A DNA stretch of 64,000 nt from Skeletonema tropicum (GCA_037178625.1 CM074127.1:186001-250000); one strand, 5' to 3'; shown: positions 30,182-41,592, counted from the first letter of the stretch. Notes: generated by a model from the letters alone, not told the origin. Program-made: numbers and translations.

Positions 30182-32635
30182 TTATTTCTGCTGCGATGCC
30201 AAAATTTGCATAAATGCCGTCTCCTTCTCCTTCCAAACACCTTCTAAATCTGAATCTTGTGCGCATTTCGTTTTCCCATTCGAGAGAATGGAATGCAACA
30301 ATTCCATACGCACGCGACTTTGTGTGATATTTGACAAGTCATTCCCAATGGAGATGGTGGCATCTAAGCAACGACACAGGATGGATGGGTCGACACTGGG
30401 TTGTACTGTTAGAACCAACCCTGTCAAGGCACGGAGTAATCGGTCCTCTCCATCATCCACTGTGGATGCAGAAGGTGGCTTGGACGCAATTGCACGCCAT
30501 GCCACGGGCAATATCTCACAGGCACTCGGATGGGGTAAAATTCCCCCCTCAATCACACGAGCACATAGTACACGACCCTTGGGTAACGACAGGGTACTCG
30601 AAAGTCTACTCTCATCAATAATCATCTCCCTACTCCCATCAGGATTCACCCTGACAATCACCCCCAAAGAAGCATGCATTTGATCCACATTGGTCTTGAC
30701 ATCCCCCATCAACTCATTTACAAGTTGGGGTTGACTCGAATTCGCTTGAATCAAACGACGCAATTCCGTCAATGACAAAAATGCCGAATATCCTTTATCA
30801 ATGGACACACGTGCCTTCCACAATTGAACACGATTGCGCCGCTGCTCCAATACATAATCCTTATCACTACTCACATTTCCCCCGTCCATATTATCGTCAT
30901 TATCACCACGTTCATCCTCCATTGTCGCCATGACAGGCACATTCAACAAGGCTTTAGGTCGATTCACATTGGTCTTGACCATCCGTCCCAAACTCTGCTT
31001 CTCCTGTGCAAACTCCTTGGCACGACTTTCCACCGCACTACGAAACTTTGTCTCGCGTTCCTTCGCCAATACCTTGACCTCCTTCCACACCGGATTAGGT
31101 TGGGCTAAGGAAGCATCGGGTGCACCACCGCCCAATAAGAGGAGATTGCGTGATTTACGATCGACAAAGCTCCAATGATAATAGTCATCATTGTAGGTGT
31201 CAAGACTTTGGAGGGGGCGTAACATGGAGTGAATGATGTAGCAAATGTCACGTTGGGGCATGAGGGATGTGGCAACTGATTTGGCCGGGATGGAGGGTGC
31301 GGATGGATCGGCATTGTTGAAGATGATGCGAATATTGGTGTTGTTGTTAGTTTGCATCATGGGTAATGGAAGAACAGAAGATGGAGTAGCGGCAGTAGTT
31401 TCTTCTTTTTCTTCTTCTTCGCTATCATCATCGTCCTGACTCTTTTCTTCAGGTTCATCACCCAAGGCTGGAAAGTCCTTATTAAATTTACGATTCACCT
31501 TGGTAGCAGCAGATGATGATTGTGGCGGAGGTAATACTCCAGGAGGTGGACCTCCTGGTGGTGGATGACCCAGTATCATCATTCCAGGTGGTGGAGGTGG
31601 TGGCTGCTGCTGCTGCTGTGGTGGAATTGTAGGCATCATCATCCCCGGATGAGGTGGTGGCATCCCTCCCTGCATATTTGGAGGGGGTGGCATCATCATC
31701 ATGCCTGGATGGGGAGGTGGAGGCATCATCATTCCAGGATGAGGAGGAGGATGCATCATATTCGGAGGCGGATGCACCATATGTGGGGGTGGCATAACAC
31801 CTGGTGGAAAGGGAGGGGGAAACATGGGACTTGGAGGGGGTGCCAGTGTTCCTGATTTGTCGGGTGAATTCATGGATGGGTGAGGTTGTTGTTGTTGCTT
31901 GGGACTGAGTAATACGTCATTAGCACCACCAGTCTTTTGTTCTGCCTCTTTTGGCTCTTCCTCTGCCACCTCATCCTTCTTTTTGCTACGAGAGGAAGCT
32001 GCTCCCAATAACGCCATGAGTCCACCAGTTTCATCAATTCCATCATCATCATTACTTTCCAGAGCACCATCCCCATCATTCTTTTTCGTTGGATTAACCT
32101 TCACAACCTCTTCCAACTTGTACTCCTCTTCCTCTTCATCCTCAAACAGCGCATCCACCACATTGGAACTAATAGTCTCACCCAAAATTCCACTTTCCGT
32201 CTGCAATAGTTCTGGTTGTCCACCACTACTTCCAACGCCACTTTGCTGATTTTTCTTGGCAGTATCCGCAGCCAAAAATTCTGCAGCAAGTGACATCCCC
32301 CCAAATTGTCCTAGGGCTGCGGACCATGCATCTTCTGGATCGGTAATTGCTGTGGTAGTAGATGTTGTTGTATTACTGCCAATGGTCTGATGATGATGAG
32401 ACTGCTGATTATTAACTACAAAGGCAGCTGCCGACCCTAATCCAGGTGGAGCTGATACCTTTTTCCCACCACCACCACTACTACTGCTAGTAGTAGTGGT
32501 ATTGCCATAGGAAGACGCCAACTCCTTCTCCAACGAAGAGAACAAATCATCCGTTGATGTGTTATCTAAATCAGAGAGAAGGTCATTGAGGAGGGATCCA
32601 CCCATGGAGGCGAAGATGTCATCGTCGTCGGCCAT
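30182..32635 (-). CDS. PAT1: PAT1-like mRNA decapping activator
   Basis: A single-exon gene of 817 residues. Pat1 bridges deadenylated mRNA, the Lsm1-7 ring and the Dcp1/Dcp2 decapping enzyme in P-bodies. The N-terminus is acidic and short-motif rich (MADDDDIFASMGGS). The middle is a long Pro/Met/Gly/His-rich tract (PPPHPGMMMPPPPHPGMMM, about residues 275-375), as in other Pat1 proteins. LMPQRDICYIIHSMLRPLQ followed by YNDDYYHWSFV (about residues 490-520) matches the conserved pre-helical motif that precedes DDYY in Pat1. The C-terminal half is a helical repeat domain containing KARVSIDKGYSAFLSLTELR and KGRVLCARVIEGGILPHP. Length is close to the roughly 770-800 residues of fungal and animal proteins. 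It converges with the kinesin gene. Confidence 0.78.
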   Translation of the reverse strand: MADDDDIFASMGGSLLNDLLSDLDNTSTDDLFSSLEKELASSYGNTTTTSSSSGGGGKKVSAPPGLGSAAAFVVNNQQSHHHQTIGSNTTTSTTTAITDPEDAWSAALGQFGGMSLAAEFLAADTAKKNQQSGVGSSGGQPELLQTESGILGETISSNVVDALFEDEEEEEYKLEEVVKVNPTKKNDGDGALESNDDDGIDETGGLMALLGAASSRSKKKDEVAEEEPKEAEQKTGGANDVLLSPKQQQQPHPSMNSPDKSGTLAPPPSPMFPPPFPPGVMPPPHMVHPPPNMMHPPPHPGMMMPPPPHPGMMMMPPPPNMQGGMPPPHPGMMMPTIPPQQQQQPPPPPPGMMILGHPPPGGPPPGVLPPPQSSSAATKVNRKFNKDFPALGDEPEEKSQDDDDSEEEEKEETTAATPSSVLPLPMMQTNNNTNIRIIFNNADPSAPSIPAKSVATSLMPQRDICYIIHSMLRPLQSLDTYNDDYYHWSFVDRKSRNLLLLGGGAPDASLAQPNPVWKEVKVLAKERETKFRSAVESRAKEFAQEKQSLGRMVKTNVNRPKALLNVPVMATMEDERGDNDDNMDGGNVSSDKDYVLEQRRNRVQLWKARVSIDKGYSAFLSLTELRRLIQANSSQPQLVNELMGDVKTNVDQMHASLGVIVRVNPDGSREMIIDESRLSSTLSLPKGRVLCARVIEGGILPHPSACEILPVAWRAIASKPPSASTVDDGEDRLLRALTGLVLTVQPSVDPSILCRCLDATISIGNDLSNITQSRVRMELLHSILSNGKTKCAQDSDLEGVWKEKETAFMQILASQQK

Positions 32636-32981
32636 GATTTTGCGATAGGACGCTGTGCTTTTGATTTAAATGAGTATGTGCTCAGATGATTTGTGTTTTA
32701 ATTTCAATAATTTTTATTATACGCTTCGACAATAACAGCCAACCCACTGCAGAGGTGCTGAGGTTGTTGTTATCTATCTTGCAATGCTACAATACGCTCG
32801 CTCAGTGCTCAATTGATGCCATTGAAAGATCCGCCGAGTTTATCGAAGTGACCATCAGAGAGCCATCAGAGGAATAAAAAATAAGTGCCTTTGTATGAGG
32901 TATCGAGATAGCGGGTGCGTGGGCGTGCCCACAGGAGGGAAAGGTTTGACAGGAGGCTTGACGGGAGATTTTGGGTGATTT
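32636..32981. other. 5' flank of PAT1-like gene, left flank of the mobile element
   Basis: The region ends at the left edge of the large element. It contains GTGGGCGTGCCCAC (about 32918-32931). A similar word, GTGGGCACCGCCCAC, lies on the far side of the element near 47413. PAT1 and SART1 point away from each other, and without the element they would be about 0.54 kb apart. Confidence 0.6.
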
Positions 32982-33177
32982 TCACAGGTAGACTTGGCCC
33001 GCACGAAATCGGATCTCGTCACACCTGTCTTTCTCCTTCTCTTTCTTCCGGCTTCTCGCATCGCTCTGGTCGTTAGGGACAGACAGAAGGGATGTTGAGA
33101 GAGAGAGAACAGCCATGGACATTGTTCATCAAGCACCAATATCGTGTAGAACAATCCTATAGCTGTTCATCTTTTTT
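32982..33177 (+). repeat. Repeat A1 (left split repeat)
   Basis: 196 bp beginning TCACAGGTAGACTTGG and ending GCTGTTCATCTTTTTT, with no difference from 46947-47142 by eye. Perfect identity over 14 kb indicates recent copying or ongoing homogenisation. Confidence 0.9.
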
Positions 33178-33238
33178 ATTGCTACCATGTCGGTCCGTAC
33201 CAGCAGTAGTCATTTAAAAGTCAGCATAGTAAATCTGG

Positions 33239-33600
33239 CCTCTATCAGCCAACCCCTATCGGTCTATACGGCCCCAATATCTCGGCAGTCTGCCAATGGC
33301 TTCTATCAGCCAAACCCTATCGGTCTATACGACCCCAATATCTTGGCAGTCTGCCAATGGCCTCTATCAGCCAAACCCTATCGGTCTATACGACCCCAAT
33401 ATCTTGGCAGTCTGCCAATGGCCTCTATCAGCCAAACCCTATCGGTCTATACGACCCCAATATCTTGGCAGTCTGCCAATGGCCTCTATCAGCCAAACCC
33501 TATCGGTCTATACGGCCACAATATCTCGGCAGTCTGCCACTGGTATCATCGGTCCATGCGGCCCCAAAAAATCGGCACGATACCTGCCATATCTCGATCA
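33239..33600. repeat. 61-bp tandem repeats containing a GGCCCCAATATCTCGGCA motif
   Basis: About five units of 61 bp (each holding CCCTATCGGTCTATACG and CCCCAATATCT(C/T)GGCAG), followed by a diverged sixth with ATCGGTCCATGCGGCCCC. Because 61 is not a multiple of three, the units are read in successive frames. The open frames that result (about 105-170 codons) are a by-product. The same word core appears again at 42256-42352 inside the same element. Confidence 0.88.
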
Positions 33601-33620
33601 GCCTGGTCAGGCTTTCTGAC

Positions 33621-34166
33621 ACAGGATGCGATATTTCGCGTATGTACGGATTCTATACAGTTATGTTATGGTAGGGTATCTAAGATACATTGTATGTAAG
33701 AGGTTGCGCTTTGAGAGGCTTTTGAAGCAAATCACGCTTGATCTTATAGAGAGGAAAAGAAATAAAATAAACAACAGTCAATTGACGCATCGGAACGATT
33801 TCTGAGGAGAAATCTGGAGCAATCCACTTCCTTGTTGGAGAGATCTGACAGAACCGCTATTACTACGCAACCCTCTTACTGCTCTTAACTTGCGCAGACT
33901 TGCAGCAGTAAGAGGGTTGCGTAGTAATAGCGGTTCTGTCAGATCTCTCCAACAAGGAAGTGGATTGCTCCAGATTTCTCCTCAGAAATCGTTCCGATGC
34001 GTCAATTGACTGTTGTTTATTTTATTTCTTTTCCTCTCTATGAGATCAAGCGTGATTTGCTTCAAAAGCCTCTCAAAGCGCAACCTCTTACATACAATGT
34101 ATCTTAGATACCCTACCATAACATAACTGTATAGAATCCGTACATACGCGAAATATCGCATCCTGT
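33621..34166. repeat. 546-bp near-perfect palindrome (263-bp arms, 20-nt loop)
   Basis: The left arm 33621-33883 starts ACAGGATGCGATATTTCGCG. The right arm 33904-34166 is its reverse complement. I saw one mismatch (TCTTATAGAG against TCTCATAGAG). The loop is 33884-33903. Neither arm carries a gene. If transcribed it would form a 263-bp dsRNA hairpin; as DNA it could extrude a cruciform. It may be a fold-back element or an inverted duplication. No clear target duplication flanks it. Confidence 0.93.
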
Positions 34167-35906
34167 TGTATTAACCCGGATTTGCAACCCAAGTAGCAAA
34201 AGTTACAGAGGAATTCGTAGCGTGATTATACAATAAAAATATATCACGGTCAGGAGCGTGGTATGTCGGTCTTAATTGTGGTATTTTATGGTCATTTTGC
34301 AACCGAAGTTGCAAAAATCCTTGCAAAAGAGCATGCTTTTTGCAACTTTTGCAACCCAAAGTAAACGCAGTGTGACAGCGCAGAGCGGTCATTGGTCACA
34401 CTTCTTTTCCATCGCTCCGGCAGGCGCCGATCACCATAAGTACACTCTAGCCCAGCTAGATCAACACACCATCATCTATACGACCGTGCGATAGCAGAAT
34501 ACATTGTATGGCGTTCCCATAAGGCAGCTGAATCGAATGTTATGGCTGATGTCGAACGATATATCGATCATCTAGTAGAGAGACGTATCGTCCATACCAT
34601 ACATCAGCGGCTGACATATTGTGTGTGCCGACACAAATATCACGTTTGGTGTGATAAAAAACGAGTATAATAGAGGATTATGTACGGGGTACAATGATGG
34701 CGCACTCACTACTTGCATGGGTATAGCGTACTGATCGATGAGTCAGTTGGCAACAGAAGCAAGATGAAAATTGACTTGAAAAGCTAATTCAACACACATA
34801 ATGCAAACATGTTCATGGCATTGGGTAATAGGATATATTAGATCTTTCCGAGACACTGCAAATAACATAACATTGAATAACAACTAATTATTGACGGAAC
34901 GTGTGTACGACTTATCATAGAAAAGCATTTTGCCATATGATAGGATGTCAGGGATAAGCGCAACGCACATCACCCTCTTAGACGACAACATCATTGACGA
35001 CCACTCGTCTGAGCACACTCAGAGATAGCCACGATAACATTTCAAACAACATCTCACGTCCACTCAATTGTTGAAAACTGCCGCTGCTGTTGTCGTAGAT
35101 GTGATCTTCCCTCCGGTTTGGATTGATTTGCTGTGAGAAACTAACATAATGCTGCAAGCACACGCGTGCCTCTTTTTCAATGATGCTCTCAGTGATTCTA
35201 TAACGCTAATGACGACGATCGACGGCTCTGACGGAAGCTCACAATATGCAATACCATTTCATGGCCAATGGCGGTGGCTGAACGACGACCCAAGGGCAAA
35301 TGAAGCGCATGTCATGGTAGGCATGTCTTGTGTCTATGTCTTTGTCATAAAGAAAAATCGCATCTTTCACGTGATCTGACATGTGTGACTACTATGTGAC
35401 CATGTATGTGATTACACGGTTGCAAAAATAGTTGCAAATACTCCGAGTACAAGCGTAATAGTCAAGTAGCATACTACCTTTAGGTACGTATGTATCTGTG
35501 ACCATACGGATACGTGCTCGCTAAGCTATCGCTTATCGAGATCTCTCTGCCTGACGCATGCCGCTCTGGATTCTGACTACGTGGAAGTAGTCAGCCCCGT
35601 GAATCGTTACTAAGGTTCTACGTCTTGGAATTAGTACGATTCTGTCCTGTAGCTCTGAGTCACTCATCTTCCATGAGCAAGCTCAACCGCTAGCAGCAGC
35701 TCTCTCCTTCGAAGAGCACACAACTACTCCAAATACGTAAATTAATACTGTATTCATCGTCGTTGTCATTACACATCTATTAGCCTGTGTCATTATTTTA
35801 AAATAACAAGTGCTCTCGTCGACAAGCACCGCAGAAAGCTACCAGATACCTCGAAACGAGAAGAATTTTCCATCCTGGTGAAATATCAGAAGGACTGATC
35901 ATTATC
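34167..35906. other. Internal region of the element, no gene recognised
   Basis: Short frames only. TTGCAAC/GTTGCAA words are frequent at 34180-34365, including an imperfect palindrome centred on GCATGC at 34321-34345. Probably leader of the gag-like gene. Confidence 0.5.
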
Positions 35907-37421
35907 ATGTCGCAAAATGAATTAGCATCGATTTACTTGGCCTACAACACTCTCACCGAGGACAAACGGCCAAAAGAATCTCAGGTAACTCGTGGATACA
36001 TCGAGGATAAAGACAAAGTCGTCTTTCCCATTTTTCCAGTTGCCAAGATTGCCAATGGTCGGAAATGGACTATCGATGGCGGATCAACTAATCATGCCAA
36101 AACTACGGTAACGTACTATTCCCTTCCACATAATGTTGGACAACACACCTACATGGTACTCAAACTCATCGAATATGAAAGTCTAATCTTCGAGCTTGGT
36201 TGGGACGACCACGAGAAGAAGCTCATGACTCAACTCATCTTCAATCAACAAAAAGCGTCCGAGCTAGAAGCCGACATCGCAAACAAATTCAACGGTATCA
36301 CCGGTGATCCTCTCGCTAAGAAGGACATCGACGAATTGAAAAAGACACTATCGCAGCATAAAAAGCAAATCACCCATCATGTGAACTCTCTGAACGATAA
36401 TGCAGATCGTGCAGGAGGTATGCTTGGAAAGCTCATGGGTCATTTCGATAAGAAATTCGCTGTCATCTGGACAACTACTTCAATCAGGGTGCGCCGCACC
36501 AAGTGACGAAGTGGAGGGCAGTCAACCATGCATTTTGCAAGGACGCCATGGACTCTTCCAAAATAATGATCCCTCTGATGTCTTACACAGGGACGGTCTT
36601 CGATGACAAAGACGAAACATCAGACTACTTGATGTGTCGTAAAGCGATGCTCTGCACTCAAACAGAAACAGGGCCTCGTTTGAAAACTCTTAAGGATATT
36701 CTCAAGTGCGCTAATTTATTGTTAGTCGAGCAACATGGTTACGGCCTCGCGGAAGCAACCAGAAGCTACTTGGAATCCAACATTAAATTCCATCGTGCAT
36801 TCACATGCAAGCAGTGGGTAGGGATGATCACAGCAATCAATCAATATCTACGTCTCCTTACCACCTACAAAGATGATGAACAGTACGCGGACAACGCTAG
36901 TATTCCACGTGCCAACGTTCCCTACAACGAAGTGGAGCTGTGCAAGATTGTCTTGGCCAGCATGCCCAGAGAGGTTAGGGATACTCTTCGAGTGACGTCT
37001 CCAAATCGTCCACTTGAAACAGAGCTGGAGCCTTTGGTCGCTCGCATTGACGCCATCTTGGTTCAGCAGAAGACCCAACGCGCTTCAAATCAAACGGATA
37101 AGTCTACCAAGAACGGAGCTTCCAACCCCAACCCTAGAAACCAGAAGAAGAATGGTGGAGGTGGCGGTGGAGGTGGTGGTGGTGGCAATCCAAGTACTAA
37201 ACCTACGCCTGAAAATCCCAAAGACGGTGGGTGTGGCAACTGTCAGAAGAATGGAGTCAAGTAAAGCTTGGTTTACCCATCCTACGGTTCAATGCCGCAA
37301 CTGCGAAGTCAATGGTCAAAAGAAGAGGCGTGATGGTGAAAACCGTCAACTACGCGATCACGAAAAAGAAGAAGGATCTGTGAAGGACCTCATCAAAAGC
37401 GAAATTGCAGCCGCAGAGTGA
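35907..37421 (+). pseudogene. Gag-like gene of the element, two frameshifts
   Basis: Three overlapping frames together read like one protein of about 500 residues: 35907-36506 (starts MSQNELASIYLAYNTL), 36503-37264 in the -1 frame, and the original frame again to 37421. Around 36465-36475 the sense continues as LDNYFNQGAPHQVTKW only in the second frame. Around 37250-37270 it passes from CGNCQKNG to AWFTHPTVQCRNCEVNG, which together look like a Cys/His knuckle. A Gly run (GGGGGGGGGGGG) and a charged tail (KSEIAAAE) follow typical Gag composition. The family call rests on composition, the Cys/His cluster and position near the left end. No typical slippery heptamer is seen at the first shift, so decay is likelier than programmed frameshifting. 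Confidence 0.55.
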
Positions 37422-38383
37422 CGATTCGACAGTTTCTCCCCATAGATTGTTCGGACTGTATTGTCCAGATAACTTCTCCCCATATTCCCTCTCCCCATAA
37501 CATTCATTCCAAGTTTCGCCATCTGAAATGTCGGTGATGAATGAGCTCAGTTGTGTCAGTATCCTCCCCATTTCTGATACAGACTCATCAGCGAAAGTGA
37601 CTCGTGGCGTAGTGGATTTCTTCTTCGGCCGAGAATATCTGCCAATTCTCTATCGGTCCGTGTGGCCAGCTATTTCTGACCTTTCGGTCCTTTTTTAATT
37701 CGTCGGGGGGACCGCAGCGACCTTAGGGGTTGGTGGCGCCCAGAATAAATATCAAGGGAGATTTTTCGGCTTCTAAAATCACGGTCATATGATTCATCTC
37801 AAATATTTCTCACCTCTTATTTTCTCTCAACTCTTCATCGGCTAAATTTTATTTCTTCAGCCATTTCTGCTATCGGAACGGGAGGTTCCCTCACGGCCTC
37901 CAGAGACACATTGTCAACCCCTGCCTTCAATAAAGCAGTTCTCCGCCCGTTCGGAGGGACGGATAAGGGGCGCCTCGCCACCATGACTGATTATTCATTG
38001 ATTTGCTTTGTGGCATCTCCTTGATCACTATGTTATCCGACGGTTCGCTCGAATTAACTCATGGCACCCTCCCCTTTTACGATCCGGAGGGCGACCAGTT
38101 CGTGGGAAACTTAAGCACACGGGCTAAAAAGGATCAACCAGCGGTGGCACCTGTCAATATTTGCAACCTCTTCTACGTTGGGATGATGATAGCGAGTTTC
38201 CATTGGGTTCGCCGTTCTTGGGGAATTAAACAGGGGCGCGCAGAATGGTGCGATAGTGGTGGCGTGCAGCGGTGTATGTGGCGGGTTCAGCGCGGGCCCT
38301 CGGGGCCTGTAAAGTATTGTGTCGTCATCTTGCTGTTGGCCATTTGCTGTGTGGCTTGTCAGTAGTCTTTATACAACGGAATT
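37422..38383. other. Internal region of the element, no gene recognised
   Basis: This is where reverse transcriptase would be expected after gag, but no RT motif (such as YxDD) was found. CTCCCCATA occurs several times at 37436-37498. Near 37640-37690 there are words related to the 61-bp repeats (TATCGGTCCGTGTGGCCAG). Confidence 0.5.
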
Positions 38384-38505
38384 CGGCTATAAAGTTGCTC
38401 TGCAATGACGTTGGCCTTAATTGGTATAATTGTGCTGTGCACAATTTTACCAATTAGTCTCTTTACAATAGAATACGGCTATAAAGTTGCTCTGCAATGA
38501 CGTTG
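38384..38505. repeat. 30-bp direct repeats flanking a 17-bp stem hairpin
   Basis: CGGCTATAAAGTTGCTCTGC and the next 10 bases occur at 38384-38413 and 38476-38505. Between them, AATTGGTATAATTGTGC (38419-38435) and GCACAATTTTACCAATT (38439-38455) form a stem with one mismatch and a 3-nt loop. It could be a small inserted element or a structured RNA signal. Confidence 0.7.
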
Positions 38506-39637
38506 TCAATCTTTATCAATGTGAAAAGAAATGTCTTGAATGCAATAAGCCACGAAGTCCTTATTACAAGCTAGGAGTTTTTCCAGATGATGGTATTAAG
38601 CAATATAACCGAACTCTTTATGATTCATTAATTACGAGTTTCGGTGGAGCTTAGCCACCTTCATCAGCGGTTCTTATTGCGTGGAGACAGGCCACAAAAA
38701 ATTTGAATCAAAAGGTCTCAAGAATGAGAAAAGGCGTGGTAGCTGTCATTGTTCTAACGGTCGTAAGTTTTGTTGGCGTTTCGTGGGCGTGGGCCAGCGT
38801 ACAAGGCATATCTTTTCCATCGGGGAGATCCAAAGTAGCGAGCAAATTACTTCCGGAACTTCAACTTGAAGTGTTGGGATTTTCCCCCCTCCTATCCCCG
38901 CTGAAATGCCCATTTTGATTGTCATTTAGATGCTATATCTTATGATTTAGATCTAAAAATCGCTTGATTTGTGCTAAAAAGGACTTTTCCAGGCTAATTA
39001 AGTCAGAATGTCGATGAGCTTCTTCGTTCTTTCCGGTGTGCATCCCCGTCACCCTCTATTTTCTTAATTTTTTCTCTGAGTGACGTGGTAAACTTCGTTA
39101 CTTAAGGAATTAGTACACTTGATTCCAATCGTCTTACGTCACAAAGTACCAGAAGTCAGGTGTTGGCAAAATCCAATGAACAAAAAAGTATTTAAGTTCA
39201 TGCAGCAAGTACTCAGGTCGACATTGGCTCAATTACATTATCTGCCGAGTCGTCTATTGATGCAAGTCTAAATAGACGCCGACGTTGGTTGCCGACGTGT
39301 TTGCATTTGAATAACTGCCGATCTTTGGCCACGTACTGATCAATACGTCAGTTCTTAACTCCACGTCGACGTCTTGTGTTGAGCTGAATCTTTTTGTCGA
39401 CGTGTTGTCGATGTGTTGAACCACAAGATCTTGTGTTGCCGACGTAGCTTACGAAGGAACTCGTTTACTTCATGACGTGGTTGGTTATTGATTGCATTGT
39501 TCTCTGCTGATTATTGCGCTGGTGCGTTGGCGGCGGTTATGTAGGCAGTTTGTACGTTGTCGAGCCGTTCAACAGCTCTCATAAATTATGCATTGCATCA
39601 TTTACATCATCACATTTCTACATTGTCCGAATAAATA
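38506..39637. other. Internal region, no gene recognised
   Basis: AT-rich and without open frames of note. CGACGT-type words are frequent at 39280-39450 (CGACGTGTTG, CGACGTCTTG, CGACGTAGC). It precedes a predicted three-exon gene. Confidence 0.45.
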
Positions 39638-40496
39638 ATGAAGTTTGGCAACACAAATCCAGTTATATCCACCGTTGGTAGTAATGGTAAGGGCTTCCGT
39701 GCCGTGCGGAATCGGAGCAATGTCGATGCACGTCTTACTTCGTCAGGGGTCAAGACTGCCGCTAAACCGTCGGCTCCTGTCATTGCATTGAGCGTAACAG
39801 ACATCAATTGGCGTTTGGTGCGTACCGACGATCGTATCTTCTTGCTGCTAGCGTCTGTTGCATTAGGCGATGGGTTTGACGTTGCCAAGTTGGAGAAGGA
39901 ACAACTGCTCTTTTCTGCTCTTTCCGTCTTTGAAGTCGGGTCAATCAAGTACATCCTGAATGAACTGTCTGAACATTACCCGAATGTCCCAGTTGGTAAG
40001 ACTGATTCTACTGACAAAGATGATCTGGTGTCTGCAGCGGTCAACTTCTTAATGTTTGCCGCTATTGCTCAGAAAGGAGGTACAAGCCAAGCGCCGTACA
40101 CTTCAAATTGTGAGCATTTTTGGTAAGAGAGAAGGTTAACCTTCGTGTGGTTCAATGATTTTGGTATTTTTGTTCATTGTACCGTTTTACAAATTCTGTC
40201 TTTCCTTTTTACTTACAAGTTTTTTTTTCAACCTTCAACTTCACACCAGTGATGAGAACGGGAAACTTGTACTTGAAGACAAAACTCATTCGGGCTCCCG
40301 TGATCAACCTGTTCAAGATGATGATGAACCGGATTTGTCCGAGAAAGGTGCTGTCACGAAAAAGTCTAAACCGGTACCTGTCGGAGAGAAGGCCTCTCCT
40401 GATTCAACTATCATGTGAGTTTATTTTGTGTGCATGTGCACTGCCGCACTAAGTATCGCTTGCTTATTGAATCATTTTAGTATAATCGATCACTGA
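39638..40496 (+). CDS. Predicted three-exon gene, unknown function, inside the mobile element
   Basis: Exons 39638-40122, 40250-40414 and 40481-40496 join in frame to 221 residues; the introns (127 and 66 bp) have GTAAGA and GTGAGT donors and pyrimidine-rich acceptors. Both junctions split codons in matching phase, which is good support for a real transcript. I do not recognise the protein. The first exon has a small globular-looking part (ALSVTDINWRLVRTDDRIFL, then ALGDGFDVAKLEKEQLLF). The second is acidic and charged (DEPDLSEKGAVTKKSKP), and the last adds only IIDH. It sits just upstream of the helicase remnant and may be cargo of the same inserted element. Confidence 0.6.
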
Positions 40497-40534
40497 ACAA
40501 TTTTACCTAATAAACAAATGCAACTGCCTACGTA

Positions 40535-41592
40535 GACATGCTGATCAAAACACACGAACGACTGAAAGTACCAATAGCTAGGCTCAGGTGTCAATTCAGC
40601 AGCAGGATGGCGGGCAATAACACAGCATACCAGTCGCACTTTTACGGCAGGAGGCTATTCTACACCTTTGATGTGTGCGTAGGTGCACATGTTTGCTTGG
40701 AGTCAGCCAACATCGATCCCAACTCAGGATTGTACGTCTCAGCTATTGGGGTAGTAGTCGAGATCGTTTACGATAAGGATCGCTCCGTTGGACCAAACGG
40801 TAAAGGTGAGGTTAGCCTACCGAAGTACATTGTTGTGGATTTCCCTACATACATACCACCACCAGGCGAGGACCCATGGGACAAGAACAACCCAACGGTG
40901 AGTAAAAGTTGACACACGAAAGACACAAGACAATTGCCACTCTCTGCGAAAACACTACTAACTCATTTCATACTGATACAAATGCATCCTACCCCAACTT
41001 ATTGCGCACAGGACGTGCCAATCCCACCCTACGAGCAGATTTGCAACAGGGGATGCTGCACCGCATTATTCATGCCATTGCAAATTGCCTACGCCATCAC
41101 CATCCACCGCTGTCAAGGACTCGAAGCTGGATTCGACAAAGGAGACCATCGTTGTGGGAGATTAGCAAGTTTCTTGGAACAATGTACGTGGCTACCAGCA
41201 GAGGCAAAACACTTGGCTCCAAAGATCAAGCATACCCGTCGGACAGTGCCATATACTGGACCGGAAGCAACATTTCAACGAACCGATTAAAAAATTGCAA
41301 GAGAAAGCAAAATGGCCAGTTCTGCGAATCGTACAAGAAGCGAGCAAATTGGGTGAAATACTTGGAGGGGAAGGCAGAAGAGTCGAAGACGAGGTATAGC
41401 AAGAGAAAGTTGGAAGAAATCACAGAAACATCGTACGCAGCAGCAATCAAGGGCAATTTCATCAAAGACAGGACAGACCTGACAACCAGGATTACCAACA
41501 TCATAACCAACCCGAACAAGAAGTGGAAAGAAGCGAAGAAGGATCATGAAATCCCAAGTGATTACTTCGCAGGATCTTCATCTGGTGATTAG
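40535..41592 (+). pseudogene. PIF1/Helitron-type helicase C-terminal fragment, frameshifted
   Basis: Exons 40538-40897 and about 41012-41290 are in phase across a 114-bp GT-AG intron. They read through the tail of a PIF1-like helicase: GLYVSAIGVVVEIVYDK (the GLVNGxxGTV region), LPKYIVVDFPTYIPP, then DVPIPP and LQIAYAITIHRCQGLE (the A-TIHKSQG motif VI). Near 41130-41190 the frame is lost; the next conserved piece, GTMYVATSRGKTL (equivalent to YVALSR), lies in another frame and continues with a Lys-rich tail to 41592. The N-terminal Walker motifs are absent, so this is a broken fragment. Such helicases are carried by Helitrons and are common in diatom repeats; Rep/HUH motifs were not seen. Confidence 0.75.

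Noticed and set aside
33187..33699. Open frames of 105-170 codons in the 61-bp repeats
   Set aside because: The repeat length rotates through all frames, so the same peptide pattern appears three times; this is a repeat by-product.
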